Position numbers and translations under genes: made by a program. 64,000 nt of DNA, from positions 1-64,000 of the forward strand of contig LSSK01000866.1 of NCBI GenBank assembly GCA_001969505.1, read 5' to 3'. Origin of the DNA: Zancudomyces culisetae. Lineage: Eukaryota > Kickxellomycota > Harpellomycetes > Harpellales > Legeriomycetaceae. Positions 11,301 through 22,617 of this stretch are shown here, piece after piece (positions within the stretch are counted from its first letter, which is position 1; each line of letters opens with the position of its first letter). Under the pieces are notes generated by a model that was not told the DNA's origin, did no database searches, and saw nothing but the letters and a program-made list of their open reading frames with translations.

Positions 11301-11651
11301 ATATTCGAAATAGCCCCGTGTGTGTTTAGTATAGACCCTTTCGACTGATTTTACTTATTGTAGTGGGAGATATGAATTGCAGATGGCTTAGCCTTTAGTT
11401 TCTTGAATTTACTACTCCACATTCTTTTTTTAAATATGTTGCGATATATGTTTCAGTCAAGTATAAATATTTTATTTAAATACATTTAAAAACTAGTTTC
11501 TATACGGGGTAATGTCTATCTATCTATTCAGAGCATAGAAATATATATGGGTTTACAGAAGTAAAAGGAGGGGAACACGCTAAATATTAGATTCTCTACA
11601 AAAACAAAAAAAGAGTAAAGGGGGTTATATATATGTATCCATCTGATTAAC
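11301..11651. other. Convergent 3' region between NOP10 and the Siva-like gene
   Basis: 351 bp, AT-rich, no ORF or repeat recognised; both genes end into it. Confidence 0.5.
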
Positions 11652-12562
11652 TCAAGCATGGTTACAACTCCAGCACATAACTTCAGTTCCTGTCGATTTG
11701 TAACTAGTAGTGTATGTATAAAAAATTTTAACTGTTAGATTGCTGTGATTTGAGTATGCTGAAGTTAGGAGCGATAAAGTTATAATTCAGTGTCAACTAT
11801 TAAAACTACTGCGCTGATCCCAGCTATTCTTTGTGCTATGAGAATGTGTTGATATGGAGGTTGGCTAAGAAAAAAGAGTGTATAAAACTCACCTTGTTCG
11901 CGTACATAAGCCACAATACAGCTGTTCGCAAGATCCGCAGGCTCTAACACAACCCGAACATAGCGTATTCTCACAATGTGCGCAAGAATAGTCTACCCAG
12001 CAAAGGCATGTGTTACATCCTATACATTTATCAGCTGCCCGCGTACCGTTTCCAGCATCACTAGGCTGAACCCTTTTTCTTTGAGTGGAAGAATCTTTCT
12101 TTCCAAGATAACCAAAGTAATTTAATAAATTCCCCTCTTGTCGTTTTTCTTCCTCTTCAAGATGAATATTTCCGCTAAATATATTATAAAGACATAAGTT
12201 GAGAATATTAAACGTAATCGAAAACAAGTCTCTATAAATAAACGAGCGTCGAGGATCTTAAAATGACACAATGTTATAAAAGGCAAGACTCACATATTCG
12301 GTGTATTGTCGTGTAATGTGGTATCGATAGTTTTAGTCTGCCTTTTTAATCTTTGTTGGCCATATGATAGTAGCAAAGAAATTCTTTCTATATTTACATT
12401 TACACAACGTCAATACTCATAAGCTATATTATTACTGCTAGAAGTACAACTGCTATAAAACCTACTCCACGAGATATCTTTGTTGAAATTATCAGCTCTG
12501 TGTTTGTTATAAAAGCCACCATCCAAAGAGAGCTCGCCACTCAGTTTTCTTTTCAGACTCAT
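11652..12562 (-). CDS. Siva family cysteine-rich protein
   Basis: Proposed exons on the minus strand: 12562-12451 (or to 12436), 12387-12294, 12174-11893, 11703-11652, giving about 179 residues; human SIVA1 has 175. The C terminus has a chain of zinc-binding Cys pairs, CIGCNTCLCWVDYSCAHC, LCSGCVRACGSC, YCGLC, and after the last intron TEVMCWSCNHA, which lines up with the CxxC pairs of SIVA1 up to its terminal CTSC. The N-terminal exons read MSLKRKLSG and RISLLLSYGQQRL, resembling the weakly conserved start of Siva. Animal Siva is a zinc-binding adaptor tied to apoptosis and E3 ligase activity; its role in fungi is unknown. The two C-terminal exons are well supported, the first exon boundary is not. 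Confidence 0.7.
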
Positions 12563-13076
12563 CCTTCACTCTTCGTTTTTATCGTGCTATCCTTAGGTTA
12601 CAATATATTAAGCCGAAATTTCAAAACAAGCGTATTAGTTGTGTATTGGTACACTCCCTTAAAATCTTTCAAACAGATTTTGCTCTAGTTTTTTCTTTCC
12701 GTTTATTGAATGGGAATTAAAGTTCAATGAAAAATATTGTTTATTTTGAAGCTGGTTTCTGGATGCTTGTTAATGTATGCATAAATAATCATGTGTTAGT
12801 ATGAATGTTTTAACTAAGATTCGTGTTTTATTGCTTGGACTTGTTTATTTTAAGAATTATCACTTAAAATGAATACAAAGTAAACAAATGAGTGTTTACT
12901 TTAGTGCCTTTTTTATATTTCGTGTCAAGTTGAAATTGCCACAAAAAATAAATAACCCACGATCAAAACCAATTGTTGTATAATATTTTATTTTTTAAAA
13001 AACCAATGTCTTGTGTGAAAAAAGCAACATTGAAAATGGCAATAATGAAGTCAAAAATCAAATATAACGTCTAAAA
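12563..13076. other. Spacer between HOM2 stop and Siva-like start
   Basis: 514 bp, AT-rich. It holds the 3' end of HOM2 and the promoter of the Siva-like gene, both on the minus strand. No further element recognised. Confidence 0.5.
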
Positions 13077-14438
13077 CTATAGCTTGATGAGCCCCTTCTT
13101 TAGCGCAATCTCTGCATTCAGAATACTGGCACCAGCAGCACCCAAAATCGTATTATGTACTAACACTGTAAGTCTGCAATCGAAAATGTTGCATGGACGA
13201 ACTCTTCCAACGGTAACACCCATTCCTTTATCGTTCATCCTATCAAGACGCGGCTGTGGACGGTCGGGAGACTCAGAAACGTGAATGGCAGATTTAGGTG
13301 CAGAGTAACAGCCTAGCTCTTGTGCCTCGCATCGATACCTCCTCAGACAATCATTGATTTGTTCAACGGATGGTGGAGGCGACTGTGCAAACTTGACTGA
13401 AACACATGCAAGATGTCCATCAAGAACAGGCACTCGGTTACATGTTGCAGACACTGCTGTATTTTTTAGGTTTTCAAAGACGCTCATGCTACTATCGACA
13501 GATCCTAAGATTTTCAGCAACTCAATTTCGATTTTCTCCTCTTCTCCGCTTATATAGGGGACAACATTATCGAAAATATCAAGAGATGCTACCCCAGGGT
13601 ATCCTGCTCCAGATATTGCTTGTAATGTAGTGACGAAGACTTTTTCTATTTCACCAAATTCACTTTGAAGTGCCTTGAGTGCCACTGAAACACCCGAAAC
13701 TGAGCAATTGGAGTTTGTGACTATAAATCCCTTATCCGAACCGAAATACGCCATTTGTTTGGGAATCACGTCCATATGTTCCGAGTTTGCCGTGGGCACC
13801 ATAAGAGGGACATTGTTGTGGTATCTGTAGTTTTTCGCGTTTGAGAAAACAGGAAATCCTCCTTCAAAGAAGCTCTTTTCTATATATACAGATATATTTG
13901 TAAAGCTGGTGTTTATTTTTTCAGGTCATAGTTTTCACAGTTTGTAAGATACTGCACCTGACCCCCCCTCCCTCTGCCCACTAAAATCGTTTAAATTATT
14001 CACCATTTCTAGTAAAAGTGGCACAGAACTACAAGCATTCCGTTTGCTGTCACAAAAAAAATTGTTACATCGTCACTTTAAACACCAACTCTAAATCACA
14101 GCATAAAACCCCTTACAAATTAAAATAAATAATCGATTTAACAACATACCTACTTCCCCGGCAATTGAAGCATCAAGACCAGAAAAAATCACGTCGCAGC
14201 CTTCAAACTCACTTGGTTCACATGTCTTAACTATGAGCTTTGATACGGTTTCAGGGAGGGCGTCGCTAAGTTTCCAATTTGTTGCTTCGGCATACTTTTT
14301 ACCTGCAGATCTACTAGAAGCTCCTAAAGCATGAATCTCGAACCCTGGGTTTTCTGCTAACAAAACAATAAATCTCTGCCCTACAGTTCCAGTAGCACCC
14401 AAAATCCCGGCACGCATTGGTCTAGCTTGTGAATCCAT
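13077..14438 (-). CDS. HOM2: Aspartate-semialdehyde dehydrogenase
   Basis: Two exons, 14438-14150 and 13879-13077, 363 residues (yeast Hom2 has 365). The N terminus carries the NADP-binding start MRAGILGATGTVGQRF; the catalytic Cys is residue 155 in TNSNCSVSG; HVSESPDRPQPRLDR and GRVRPC belong to the substrate-binding part. It reduces aspartyl-4-phosphate to aspartate semialdehyde, the branch point to threonine, methionine and (in some fungi) lysine precursors. The GTATGT donor at 14149 puts the junction inside a Glu codon and gives GEVEKSFFEGGFPVFSN, which matches the family; reading straight through meets a stop. No targeting signal, so cytosolic. Confidence 0.95.
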
Positions 14439-15573
14439 TGTTTTTAGTTAGTCGTTTATTTTATTTTATTTTTGCCTCCTCTTTTCCAATATTGATATTC
14501 CTTTTGGTAAGATATATCTATTTTATTTTGCGAAATCTCCCTATCTTTGGTATATTTGAAAATTTGTTGTAGCTGAAATAACAAAGATACTTTTTAGTAG
14601 CTTATAAACTATTAGTGATTTTGTAAATGGGGATGAAAAAAAAAAACAACTGATGCACTGGATGATGATAACACCACTGTTACTAATACAACTTTATCTT
14701 GCATCCACAATACTCGACAAATCACAAACATAGGTTAGCCAGCTCTGCAAACACAATTGGCTCTCCAATTACTAAATAAAAGTAATTGCGATCCATTAAT
14801 TGATTTCAGTAGCTAAATTAGTCACTGTGTACAAAAACTGACCACTTTGAATCTTGCCCACAACAATAACCCTGGTTTATTGGCAGAAAAAAAAGTTTGG
14901 ATAGGTTTCGACTTTGCTTTTAAAGGTCTTTGGTTAGTATGCAATGCTCACAGCTGCTGAAAATGAGTTGAAGTAGTTGCAATGGTTGAAAACACATGCC
15001 CAAGAAATAATGATTGCTACTAAAAATGTTAAAAAATAAAATATTATAATGACTATCACTGAGGCTATAAGGATGGTCAGTAAAAAGTTTACTGAAAAGT
15101 AGCATAATAAAAAAATATTGTGTATTGTCTATGAGACACATTAGTAACAACTAAGCTCGCTTATCAAGATATTGGGGACTAAATGATCCAAGAACTCACG
15201 TCCAACTCGTGTTACCTATTATCTTCCAAAGACTTTCATAAGGCTTGTGCACTCTGCTAACCAAAAGTGGAGTGTGGTTAAGGGTGAGAATGGCCAGGGC
15301 CGAGATCCGAAGATGATCACAGCGTGTGAAAACCCCGTTCTTTGGTATATTTTCAATTTTTCAGCGGGGTCTACTGATCAAGTTGCTTTGCTTTATTAAG
15401 TACAACATGCATTTTGTTTGGTTTTTGTTCTGCATTCCTAAAAAAGATTGCTGAAAATTGACGCATAATCCTGTTTTTAATCCCAAGCTTATAAAAACTC
15501 AGTTTGATAAATATATTCCGTCTTAAATAAACGAAGAGTCCTTAAAGAAATAAAAATAAACTGATTTACAGAA
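14439..15573. other. Intergenic region with a GC-richer structured block
   Basis: 1,135 bp between HOM2 and PAAF1 starts (divergent). Most is AT-rich, but 15181-15390 is clearly more GC-rich and is listed separately as a possible RNA gene. Confidence 0.5.
15181..15390 (+). ncRNA. Possible structured non-coding RNA (C/D-like signals)
   Basis: A GC-richer island in AT-rich intergenic DNA with no ORF. Visible pairings: CACG/CGTG at about 15197-15213, CACTC/GAGTG and AACCA/TGGTT at about 15250-15285, and ACCCCG/CGGGGT at about 15332-15371. AAGATGATC at about 15311 is one base off a C box, and CTGA follows the last stem at about 15376. This resembles the C/D stem of a large box C/D RNA such as U3, but the U3 5' sequence is not convincing and the strand is a guess. 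Could also be simply a promoter block. Confidence 0.25.
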
Positions 15574-18070
15574 ATGTATGAAAAAACCATCAATATACCT
15601 TACTTTCAGGTCCAATCAGATTGGAACTATGATATTCTTGAGGCAAAAAGGAATCACAACAAAGATAAACCAGAGGCGTTTTGGGTATCCTTGTATGAGC
15701 TAGGTACAAGCTCTATATATTTTATAAGCAGTATAACTCTGTTACTACCCTTATGGTAGGCAAACAACTGTAATTGTATAAAGTAAATAATTAAAATAAA
15801 AAATCGGGAAAAAAATCTAGGAGGAAAGAGCATTCATGGAAAAGTACAAGTAGAGTATAACAAACAAAAAGACGAAGTAGAGCTACATGGAAATGAGGGA
15901 ATCGATGTCGAATATTACAAGCAGTAAAGTTACACATTATTATAATCATCTATAAAATGGCTAGCTATTACTAGATTTTTTTTATTACAATACACAATAC
16001 ACAGGACAAAGAACTATGCTCTTTTAGTTTCGACCATTCTAAGTGAGATTTCTACATTATTTACTAGGGGGTATTTGAAACTTGGTTCGCGTCAAAGGAA
16101 TATCGAGCCAGTTAACATACTTTTAGCTAAAAAAGAAATTCAAACAAGGGATAGCACAAAAGTAAGCGTTAATGGAACATTATATATCGAATATAAACGA
16201 GCTTCAGTATCAACATCCTATTTTCAATGTTACATTATCCACATACATTGTAAATGTAAAAAAATCAACAAAAAACTAGGTAACATCTTTTGATGTTGAC
16301 GAAGAAGAACAAATATATCTGTGTGGTAAAGAAGACGGAGTATTGGAGTTATACGACAACCAAACCAAAGGATTGAAGGTATGCTGCTGCATCAATCGCC
16401 CTACCATTTATTTTTTTACAAGCTACTTAGACAATGTGGCAAACTTTGGTTTCTAACTATACTATTATTAAAATGCAGCTAGAGCTGAAAGGGCACTATG
16501 GTGATGTTAACTGTTGTAGACTCTTTCCTTCAGGAAAAGGTGTGTATACGAGGAACTATCTTTTTTTTTTCTCGCCATGGGGAATGTACTAATAAGCTTC
16601 AATATGATGGTAAAAATCTACAAAAATTAATAGTTGCAATAAGTGGTGGTATGGATATGAGCTTGAAAATCTGGTCAGTCGAGAGTGGGATAAATCCAGT
16701 AACTTTGTTCGGTCATCGTGGATGTAAGTTTATTTGGATGTAGCTATGAGATATCTTTATTCAGCTAATGTACATAAATATAATCTTCATCTTAGCCATA
16801 ACTGACGTTCAGATAATTGGTATCGGAAAAAATGTATTATGTAAGCCAAAAAAAAGGATATATAGATTTAACAACCCAACCGCCATTAACAATTTGTACG
16901 CTATGGTATGAATATTCGCGGTGGTAACCTTGGCATCTAAAACAATACGCATAAATAAATACAACTTCTAGCGAGTTCGAAGGATGGTACAGTTATACTG
17001 TGGAATTGCGGTTAGTGTTCAGCATCAACGACAATGTCGATTTTTTAGATAAAATGGCGCCTTATTGTTTTCACTAATCAATATCTGTGGTGCTTTTGAT
17101 AAAGCTTGTGCTGATTAACTGCGATAAATACTATAAAATATAATTGGGGTAATGAATGAATAGGAGACTCTAGAGTAGTGCAATCATGGACATTCGAAGA
17201 GGATGTTAGTGTGAACAAAATTTGCTTAAAACCAGCTAGCTTGGAGGGAACAGGTAATCAAGCTGGACTGTGAAAAACCACAGTAAAGTTAATTCTCACT
17301 CATTGATACATTTATACATGGATGCATAAAAAAGTTGGTGGTATTTTGGGTTTTTTCTGCAATGACAAGAATGTGGTGAATAAATAGAATCGCAAGTATT
17401 CGTTGCATGCAGTTCAAATGGAGCGATCAGTTTGTGCGACATAAGTTCAAAAAACCCTGTAAATATATTTTTATTTGCAGCTTAACAGCTATTATAACTA
17501 ATATCCTCCATAATAATAAAAACAAATACTGATATAATAACAATCTGAAAAACCAACCTTTGCTAAAAAAAAAATCTTGTATAAAATGCATTGGGCTAGA
17601 GCATAACGATGAAGACAGTCACAAAAAGCGATATCGCAGCTCTCAGCGTATCCAAAGAAGGAACATATATCGCAGGTGGCGATGAAGATGGTATTGTACA
17701 TATTTGGGACGTAAGAAAGCCAACAGAGCATCTTTTACAAATCCAGCGAGATCTATATCCAATAACATCAATGTGCTCGATACACACAGAAAAGCAGGAT
17801 TTGATTGCGGTAGGATCCCAAAATGGAAGTCTATATACAATAAATGGATTCGGATTCGGATTCGCCGATAGTCGTGACCGTGGAAATGAAAGTTATGAGA
17901 ACAGCGGTAGTAGCAAGCTCACTGGTATTAAAACAGATACCGAGTTTGTTGGCTTCGGCTCGGGTGCAATAAATGGCATAAAGTGTCTTTATGGTGGCCA
18001 TCGTAATTTACTAAATGATTATACTCTACATGTAACTGCAGGATGCGATGGGAGCATTTATAAAATCTAA
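15574..18070 (+). CDS. PAAF1/Rpn14-type WD40 proteasome assembly factor, multi-exon
   Basis: Exons: 15574-15703, 15821-15923, 16068-16206 (or 16005-16042 plus 16127-16206), 16280-16378, 16479-16541, 16597-16723, 16796-16840, 16972-17010, 17164-17253, 17388-17458, 17600-18070; about 458 residues. The N terminus (VQSDWNYDILE... WVSLYELGGKSIHGKV) and repeats (LELKGHYGDVNCCRLFPSG, ISGGMDMSLKIWSVESG, GHRGSITDVQIIGIGKNVL, SSSKDGTVILWNC) follow human PAAF1 closely; GTYIAGGDEDGIVHIWDVRKP is a late WD repeat. PAAF1/Rpn14 binds proteasomal ATPases (Rpt subunits) and chaperones assembly of the 19S base. The third exon is ambiguous: both options keep phase. One intron has AATAAG as acceptor directly beside a TACTAAT branch motif. 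Confidence 0.85.
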
Positions 18071-18192
18071 TCAACATTTCGGTTTTTTTAGGCTAACATT
18101 TATTTTGTTCAAAATAGGCGTCTTTGTAGCCATTTAAACCGAATAATATATTTTAATACAAAGCTACGCTTCCCGTATTGATCTTTATTTGA

Positions 18193-19122
18193 CTATATAG
18201 AATTCTCGGCTGCCCATTGTCTGTGTTTAAAAACAACGGAGCTGACACATTGTCCTTTTTGACCTCCAAATGTAAAGTTAGTATGTTTAATGAAGTCCAC
18301 GGCCACAAAATCATTGGAAAATATATTTACCAGCTCGTTTTGAGTCCAGTTACAGCTAGTGATAACAAAAACACCACCAGGGTCCAGCAGTTTTTTGACC
18401 GAATTTATGTATGCTATCCGTGCAGATGTTTCTATTTTTATAGTTCCTTCAATACCATCCTCTACCTCCACCTCTGCGGCTGGTTCTGGCGTTAGCTTTA
18501 GATCTTTCTCGCAACGCTTATCACGAATATTGGAATTCTCGTTTGATTCGGGCTTTAACGAAATTGCATCAAAAGTTCCCTTATCGGCCAACACTGTATA
18601 TTTTGTACCTACTATACTCTCGAATATACTATCATCCTCTTTTTCCTGTTCGCATTCGGAATCATTTGTGCTTTGAAGAGATAAAAAATCCATTTGCACA
18701 AATTTTATTTTGTTACCCTGACATTTTTCATAATCTGCATCTGAAATCGACTTTGCTAATCGGATTGCGTATTTGGAATAGTCCACACCCACTAATGAGC
18801 AAATTGGTTTGGTTTTGTCCAGGGATTTATTCCGCAATTGCTTATCGAGGGAAAACAAAAAGTGACCATTTCCACATCCTATATCCAACACGCAACTGTT
18901 TTCTTTCAAATTAAGGAAACGGCTACTAACACTGGTCATTTCTTTTACTATCCATGATATCACCTTATTTTCTATGGCCTTCCCGTACCAGGTATCGCCT
19001 TTATCGCTAAACTCTTCATAATTATCTAGCTCAAGCTGGTATATCTCCTCCCAGTGCTGTTTGGTTCCCAATTTAGATGATTGAAACTCTATAGCATCAC
19101 CCTCGTTGATGTATTCGTCCAT
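18193..19122 (-). CDS. EFM4: Protein-lysine methyltransferase, Efm4/METTL10 type
   Basis: 309 residues, single exon. Residues about 14-50 have the family start (SSKLGTKQHWEEIYQLEL, then GDTWYGKAIENKV), followed by the SAM-binding motif I VLDIGCGNGHFLF at about 88-100 and VGVDYSKYAI (post I). ADKGTFDAISL and LLDPGGVFVITSCNWTQNEL complete the seven-beta-strand fold. Efm4 in yeast and EEF1AKMT2 in animals methylate one lysine of elongation factor eEF1A. Low-complexity acidic stretches in the middle (about 165-225) are longer than usual. It shares a 309-bp divergent promoter with the NOM1-type gene. The antisense frames at 18217-18914 are shadows. Confidence 0.85.
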   Translation of the reverse strand: MDEYINEGDAIEFQSSKLGTKQHWEEIYQLELDNYEEFSDKGDTWYGKAIENKVISWIVKEMTSVSSRFLNLKENSCVLDIGCGNGHFLFSLDKQLRNKSLDKTKPICSLVGVDYSKYAIRLAKSISDADYEKCQGNKIKFVQMDFLSLQSTNDSECEQEKEDDSIFESIVGTKYTVLADKGTFDAISLKPESNENSNIRDKRCEKDLKLTPEPAAEVEVEDGIEGTIKIETSARIAYINSVKKLLDPGGVFVITSCNWTQNELVNIFSNDFVAVDFIKHTNFTFGGQKGQCVSSVVFKHRQWAAENSI

Positions 19123-19431
19123 ATTTAATTTAGATTATGTTTATGTTTGCGATTTTGTTTGAGATTTCCTGTTATTTATTTTTTTGGCCAGCTATTGGAT
19201 TAATTGGCGCTAAAATGTATTGCGAGAATCATTCGAAAAATTTTTTTTTAGGTTTAGCAAAGATTTTTTCATATTTGATTCGATTTATTAACAAAAATAA
19301 AATCTTTAATTAGAGCATTGTAAAATCAACACAGAAAAAAACAACTATTTATGAAAGAATAGTGCTGAAGGGACCTTGTATGGGACATAGTTGAAACAAG
19401 TAATATTATAGAGATATAAAGAGCATACAGA
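19123..19431. promoter_or_regulatory. Compact divergent promoter EFM4/SGD1
   Basis: 309 bp between two divergent start codons; T- and A-rich runs on both sides, no specific factor site recognised. Both products act in translation or ribosome synthesis, so shared regulation is plausible. Confidence 0.45.
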
Positions 19432-22400
19432 ATGCGGTTTAATAGTAAATACGGCAAAAAGAAAAAAAATACAACGAAGCTGCCTGAGGAGTTGGTTAAC
19501 AAAATCAATGCTGCCAGCGGCCAGGCAAATGAGCCATTGAAGGGAAACAACAAGAGAAAAAACAAGAAGGAGCACGAATCCCGAAAAACGAAAAGAAAGA
19601 GAGAACGGCTGGAGGTAAAGAAAAGAAAAAGAGACTATTTTAGTCACAAGACAAACAATACAAACACGGCACAGGGTTCTGAAGGTACAGGCTCAAAGAT
19701 TGATGAAAAAACCAGAGTAAATACAATCAAAAATAGGAATATACAAGCTAAAAATCTAAAGGAGGAAGTTAGATCCAAACAAAAAATTGCAAAAACTCAC
19801 AATCAAGTGGATACGAAAACACAAAACATGCCGAATACCGAGAAGAAAGCAAAGAAGGTTGTGATAAACGAAAATGTAACTACTAGAAACATTGGTGATA
19901 GTGAAGAGGAAAGCGAAAGTGATGATAGGTACGATCCTGAGGAAGAGCGGTACATGAGAATGCTAGAGTCGAAACTCAAAATCAAAGATAGTGGTAAGAT
20001 CAATAGAGAACTTGAGAAGGATGGGTTGGGATTTTTGTTGGAGGGTATTACAGTTTTGGGATCGAAAAAATTAAATAAAAGAGATGAAAAAGCCGTAGAT
20101 ATCGGAGAGAAAAACCAAGAAGATGAGAGTGAAGAGGAAAGTGAAGAGGAAGGTGATAGTGATCAAGATGATGATGATGATGATGATGATGAGAAAGAAG
20201 AAGAACAAGAAGAAGAAAGTGATGATATTTATTCAGATGGTTCTGAATTTTTAGACACAGATACACGCGATAATGAAGCTGGAACTGACACTGAAGGTGA
20301 AGAAGAAAGTAAAGATGCTTACGATTCTGAGGAAGAGGGATACATGAGAATGCTAGAGTCGAAACTGAAAATCAAAGATAGTGGTAGGATCAATAAAGAA
20401 CTTGAGAAGGATGGGCTGGGATTTTTGCTGGAAGGTATTACGGTATTAGGATCGAAAAGATTAAACAAGAAAGATCAGGAAGATGTAGACATGGACAATA
20501 TAGAAGATGATAGTGAAAGCAGTGGGGAAGAAGAAGAGTTCAAGGGATTTAGTGATGAAAGTAATGGTGATGAAACAGATGAAGATGTACATGGCAAAAA
20601 CTCACAAACAGGTACTACAATTACAGTCAAGGCGGAGCAAAACAAATATGTTCCTCCAAGCCAGAGAAGGATGGAGACTAACGATGGTGAGAAACAGGAG
20701 ATGATAAGGGCAAGGAAAGCAATACAGGGACTGCTTAACAGAGTTAGCGAGAGTAACATAGATAAAATTATAAAGGACATACTGGAGAAAGTTTACGGAA
20801 ACTTTGCGCGTAAAATAGTTACAGATGCACTGGTCGAGCTGGTGATAAGCTCCGTAGAGAGTAAATCTAACCTACAAGATACGTTTGTGTATACAAATGC
20901 AGCGGTAATAGGAGGAGTTTCTCATTTACAAAGTATGGGTCGTAATAGCGGTGGGGGTGGAACAAACGAGTGTTTAGCAGAATTTGTTCAAAAATTGGTC
21001 GAAAAGGTGGATTTGGAGATCAAACAGCTTTCATGTGAAGTTCCGGTTGATGTCTCTGCTGAACGTTCACAGAATCAAACTGAAAATGGAAATGGAAATA
21101 AGAAGACTGCCAAACCAGACGACCAAATGAGCCATGAAAAAGAAGAGGAAGAAAGTCTTGGTAAAAAAAGACAATGTTTGAACAAGATACGGCTACTTTG
21201 TTCCACATACAATTTTGGGATGATTTCGAGCAAGTTGATTTACGACTTTTTGCAAGATATAGCGTCCAACATTGGAAATGCAGGGAATGAAGAAATAATT
21301 ATTGAATTGGTGCTACTGATAATCAAAACCAGTGGGTTACAACTCAGAAAAGACGATCCTGCTAGACTAATACAGCTTGTTCAAACAGTGCAAAACAATA
21401 GCGCTACAGGTGATCACGTTAATAACACACGAAAGCAGTTTATGTTGGAGCAAATGAAAAACCTGAAAAACAATCGCTTGAAAACCCAAATGCAAACTAG
21501 TAATGACGCAATACTGAGTTTGAAAAAGAAAATTCAAAACAACCAAGGCGTATTTATGGCTGCAGGAGGTATAAATGTGGGATTGCAGGATATAAGAGAT
21601 GTAAATACTCGAGGAAAATGGTGGCTAGTTGGTTCAGCTTGGGCAGGGAATGTCACAAGAGACGCCAATCCGGGTAGTACTGAGTCCTTGGATGGCAGTC
21701 ATGAGGATGACGAAGAAGAAAAGGTGTTGCAAAACATCTCTGCGTCATTGAAGAATTTGGCGTCAACACCAACTAGAAAATCGATTTTGTACGCCTTGTT
21801 GACCAGTAGTGACTATGTCGAGGCGTTTGAGAAAATCGCAAAAATTGGGAACCAGTATATTTCCACTGGTGGAAAAAACAACGTCGGTGGTGCAAACCTA
21901 AGTGTTATATTCCAAAAAGATGTAATAAGGATTCTTCTCGCGCTCGTGGCCAGAGAAACAGGTGGATTTAATAAATACTACTCTCTGGTTGCAAATAGGT
22001 TGTGTCAGTTCGAATACAGCTACAAAATCACCTTGAGGTATTGCCTCTGGGACTACTTGCGAAGTATAGGTGAGAAGTCGTTTGATTCAGATGAAAATGG
22101 CTCGACTACCGATTACTATGGCTCTGATGACAATGGATATGGTGATGATAGCTACAACTCCCTTGGTGGATCAGGCGCAAACTCATCCAAAAGCCTTATC
22201 AACAGTATCAACAACACTGCTAAGTTTTATTCACACCTGGTCTTTAAATCCTCACTCAATCTACTTATCTTAAAACCGATTGACTTTACCAAAGTTTGCC
22301 AAAATTCAATCTTGTTCTGCACCTTGTTTTTTAACTCGCTTCTGATTCACTGCAAAAATAAATCCTCAAAAAGGACAAGTGTGTCTTCTTCAACACCGAC

Positions 22401-22617
22401 TAACTCTGGTATTTTCGGTAGTAGTACTGATAAAGCTAGAAATAGTCTAATAGATGTCGAGCTTTTGAAAAGCTTTATTCTACCAATCGAGGACACACCA
22501 CACCTGTCAAAGGGAATACGATTCTTTTTACTAAAATATGTTAGCAACAATAAATATGCTGAACAGAAACATCTACCCGTTATAAATGAGTGTTGTAATT
22601 ATTTCCTTAAAAATTAG
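19432..22617 (+). CDS. SGD1: Nucleolar MIF4G/MA3 protein, Sgd1/NOM1 family
   Basis: 1,061 residues, single exon. The first 150 residues are Lys/Arg-rich (nucleolar signal), followed by an acidic region with a run of Asp (about 244-252). NKYVPPSQRR (about 404-413) precedes the MIF4G helical repeats, as in Sgd1/NOM1 and the related CWC22 family; an MA3 domain follows at about 770-900 (STPTRKSILYALLTSSDYVEAFEKI). The family is needed for 18S rRNA processing and 40S biogenesis. The acidic half contains two nearly identical copies of a 55-60 residue segment (MRMLESKLKIKDSG... ELEKDGLGFLLEGITVLGSK) at about residues 167-225 and 297-353; most homologues have this once. A Gly/Ser/Asp-rich insert sits at about 880-925. 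Confidence 0.9.
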   Translation: MRFNSKYGKKKKNTTKLPEELVNKINAASGQANEPLKGNNKRKNKKEHESRKTKRKRERLEVKKRKRDYFSHKTNNTNTAQGSEGTGSKIDEKTRVNTIKNRNIQAKNLKEEVRSKQKIAKTHNQVDTKTQNMPNTEKKAKKVVINENVTTRNIGDSEEESESDDRYDPEEERYMRMLESKLKIKDSGKINRELEKDGLGFLLEGITVLGSKKLNKRDEKAVDIGEKNQEDESEEESEEEGDSDQDDDDDDDDEKEEEQEEESDDIYSDGSEFLDTDTRDNEAGTDTEGEEESKDAYDSEEEGYMRMLESKLKIKDSGRINKELEKDGLGFLLEGITVLGSKRLNKKDQEDVDMDNIEDDSESSGEEEEFKGFSDESNGDETDEDVHGKNSQTGTTITVKAEQNKYVPPSQRRMETNDGEKQEMIRARKAIQGLLNRVSESNIDKIIKDILEKVYGNFARKIVTDALVELVISSVESKSNLQDTFVYTNAAVIGGVSHLQSMGRNSGGGGTNECLAEFVQKLVEKVDLEIKQLSCEVPVDVSAERSQNQTENGNGNKKTAKPDDQMSHEKEEEESLGKKRQCLNKIRLLCSTYNFGMISSKLIYDFLQDIASNIGNAGNEEIIIELVLLIIKTSGLQLRKDDPARLIQLVQTVQNNSATGDHVNNTRKQFMLEQMKNLKNNRLKTQMQTSNDAILSLKKKIQNNQGVFMAAGGINVGLQDIRDVNTRGKWWLVGSAWAGNVTRDANPGSTESLDGSHEDDEEEKVLQNISASLKNLASTPTRKSILYALLTSSDYVEAFEKIAKIGNQYISTGGKNNVGGANLSVIFQKDVIRILLALVARETGGFNKYYSLVANRLCQFEYSYKITLRYCLWDYLRSIGEKSFDSDENGSTTDYYGSDDNGYGDDSYNSLGGSGANSSKSLINSINNTAKFYSHLVFKSSLNLLILKPIDFTKVCQNSILFCTLFFNSLLIHCKNKSSKRTSVSSSTPTNSGIFGSSTDKARNSLIDVELLKSFILPIEDTPHLSKGIRFFLLKYVSNNKYAEQKHLPVINECCNYFLKN
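19931..20490 (+). repeat. Internal duplication in the SGD1/NOM1 gene
   Basis: Copies at about 19931-20105 and 20321-20490, offset 390 bp (130 codons), with roughly nine bases in ten identical. The segment matches the conserved LEDGL-type motif of the family. The acidic stretch between them includes a GAT repeat at 20167-20190. Confidence 0.85.

Noticed and set aside
11780-11974. 64-codon minus frame reading past the Siva exon donor
   Set aside because: It runs through the predicted intron in another frame; splicing to 11703 restores the conserved Cys pair.
18217-18914. Three plus-strand frames of 92-123 codons
   Set aside because: Antisense to the EFM4 coding region, which has clear methyltransferase motifs.
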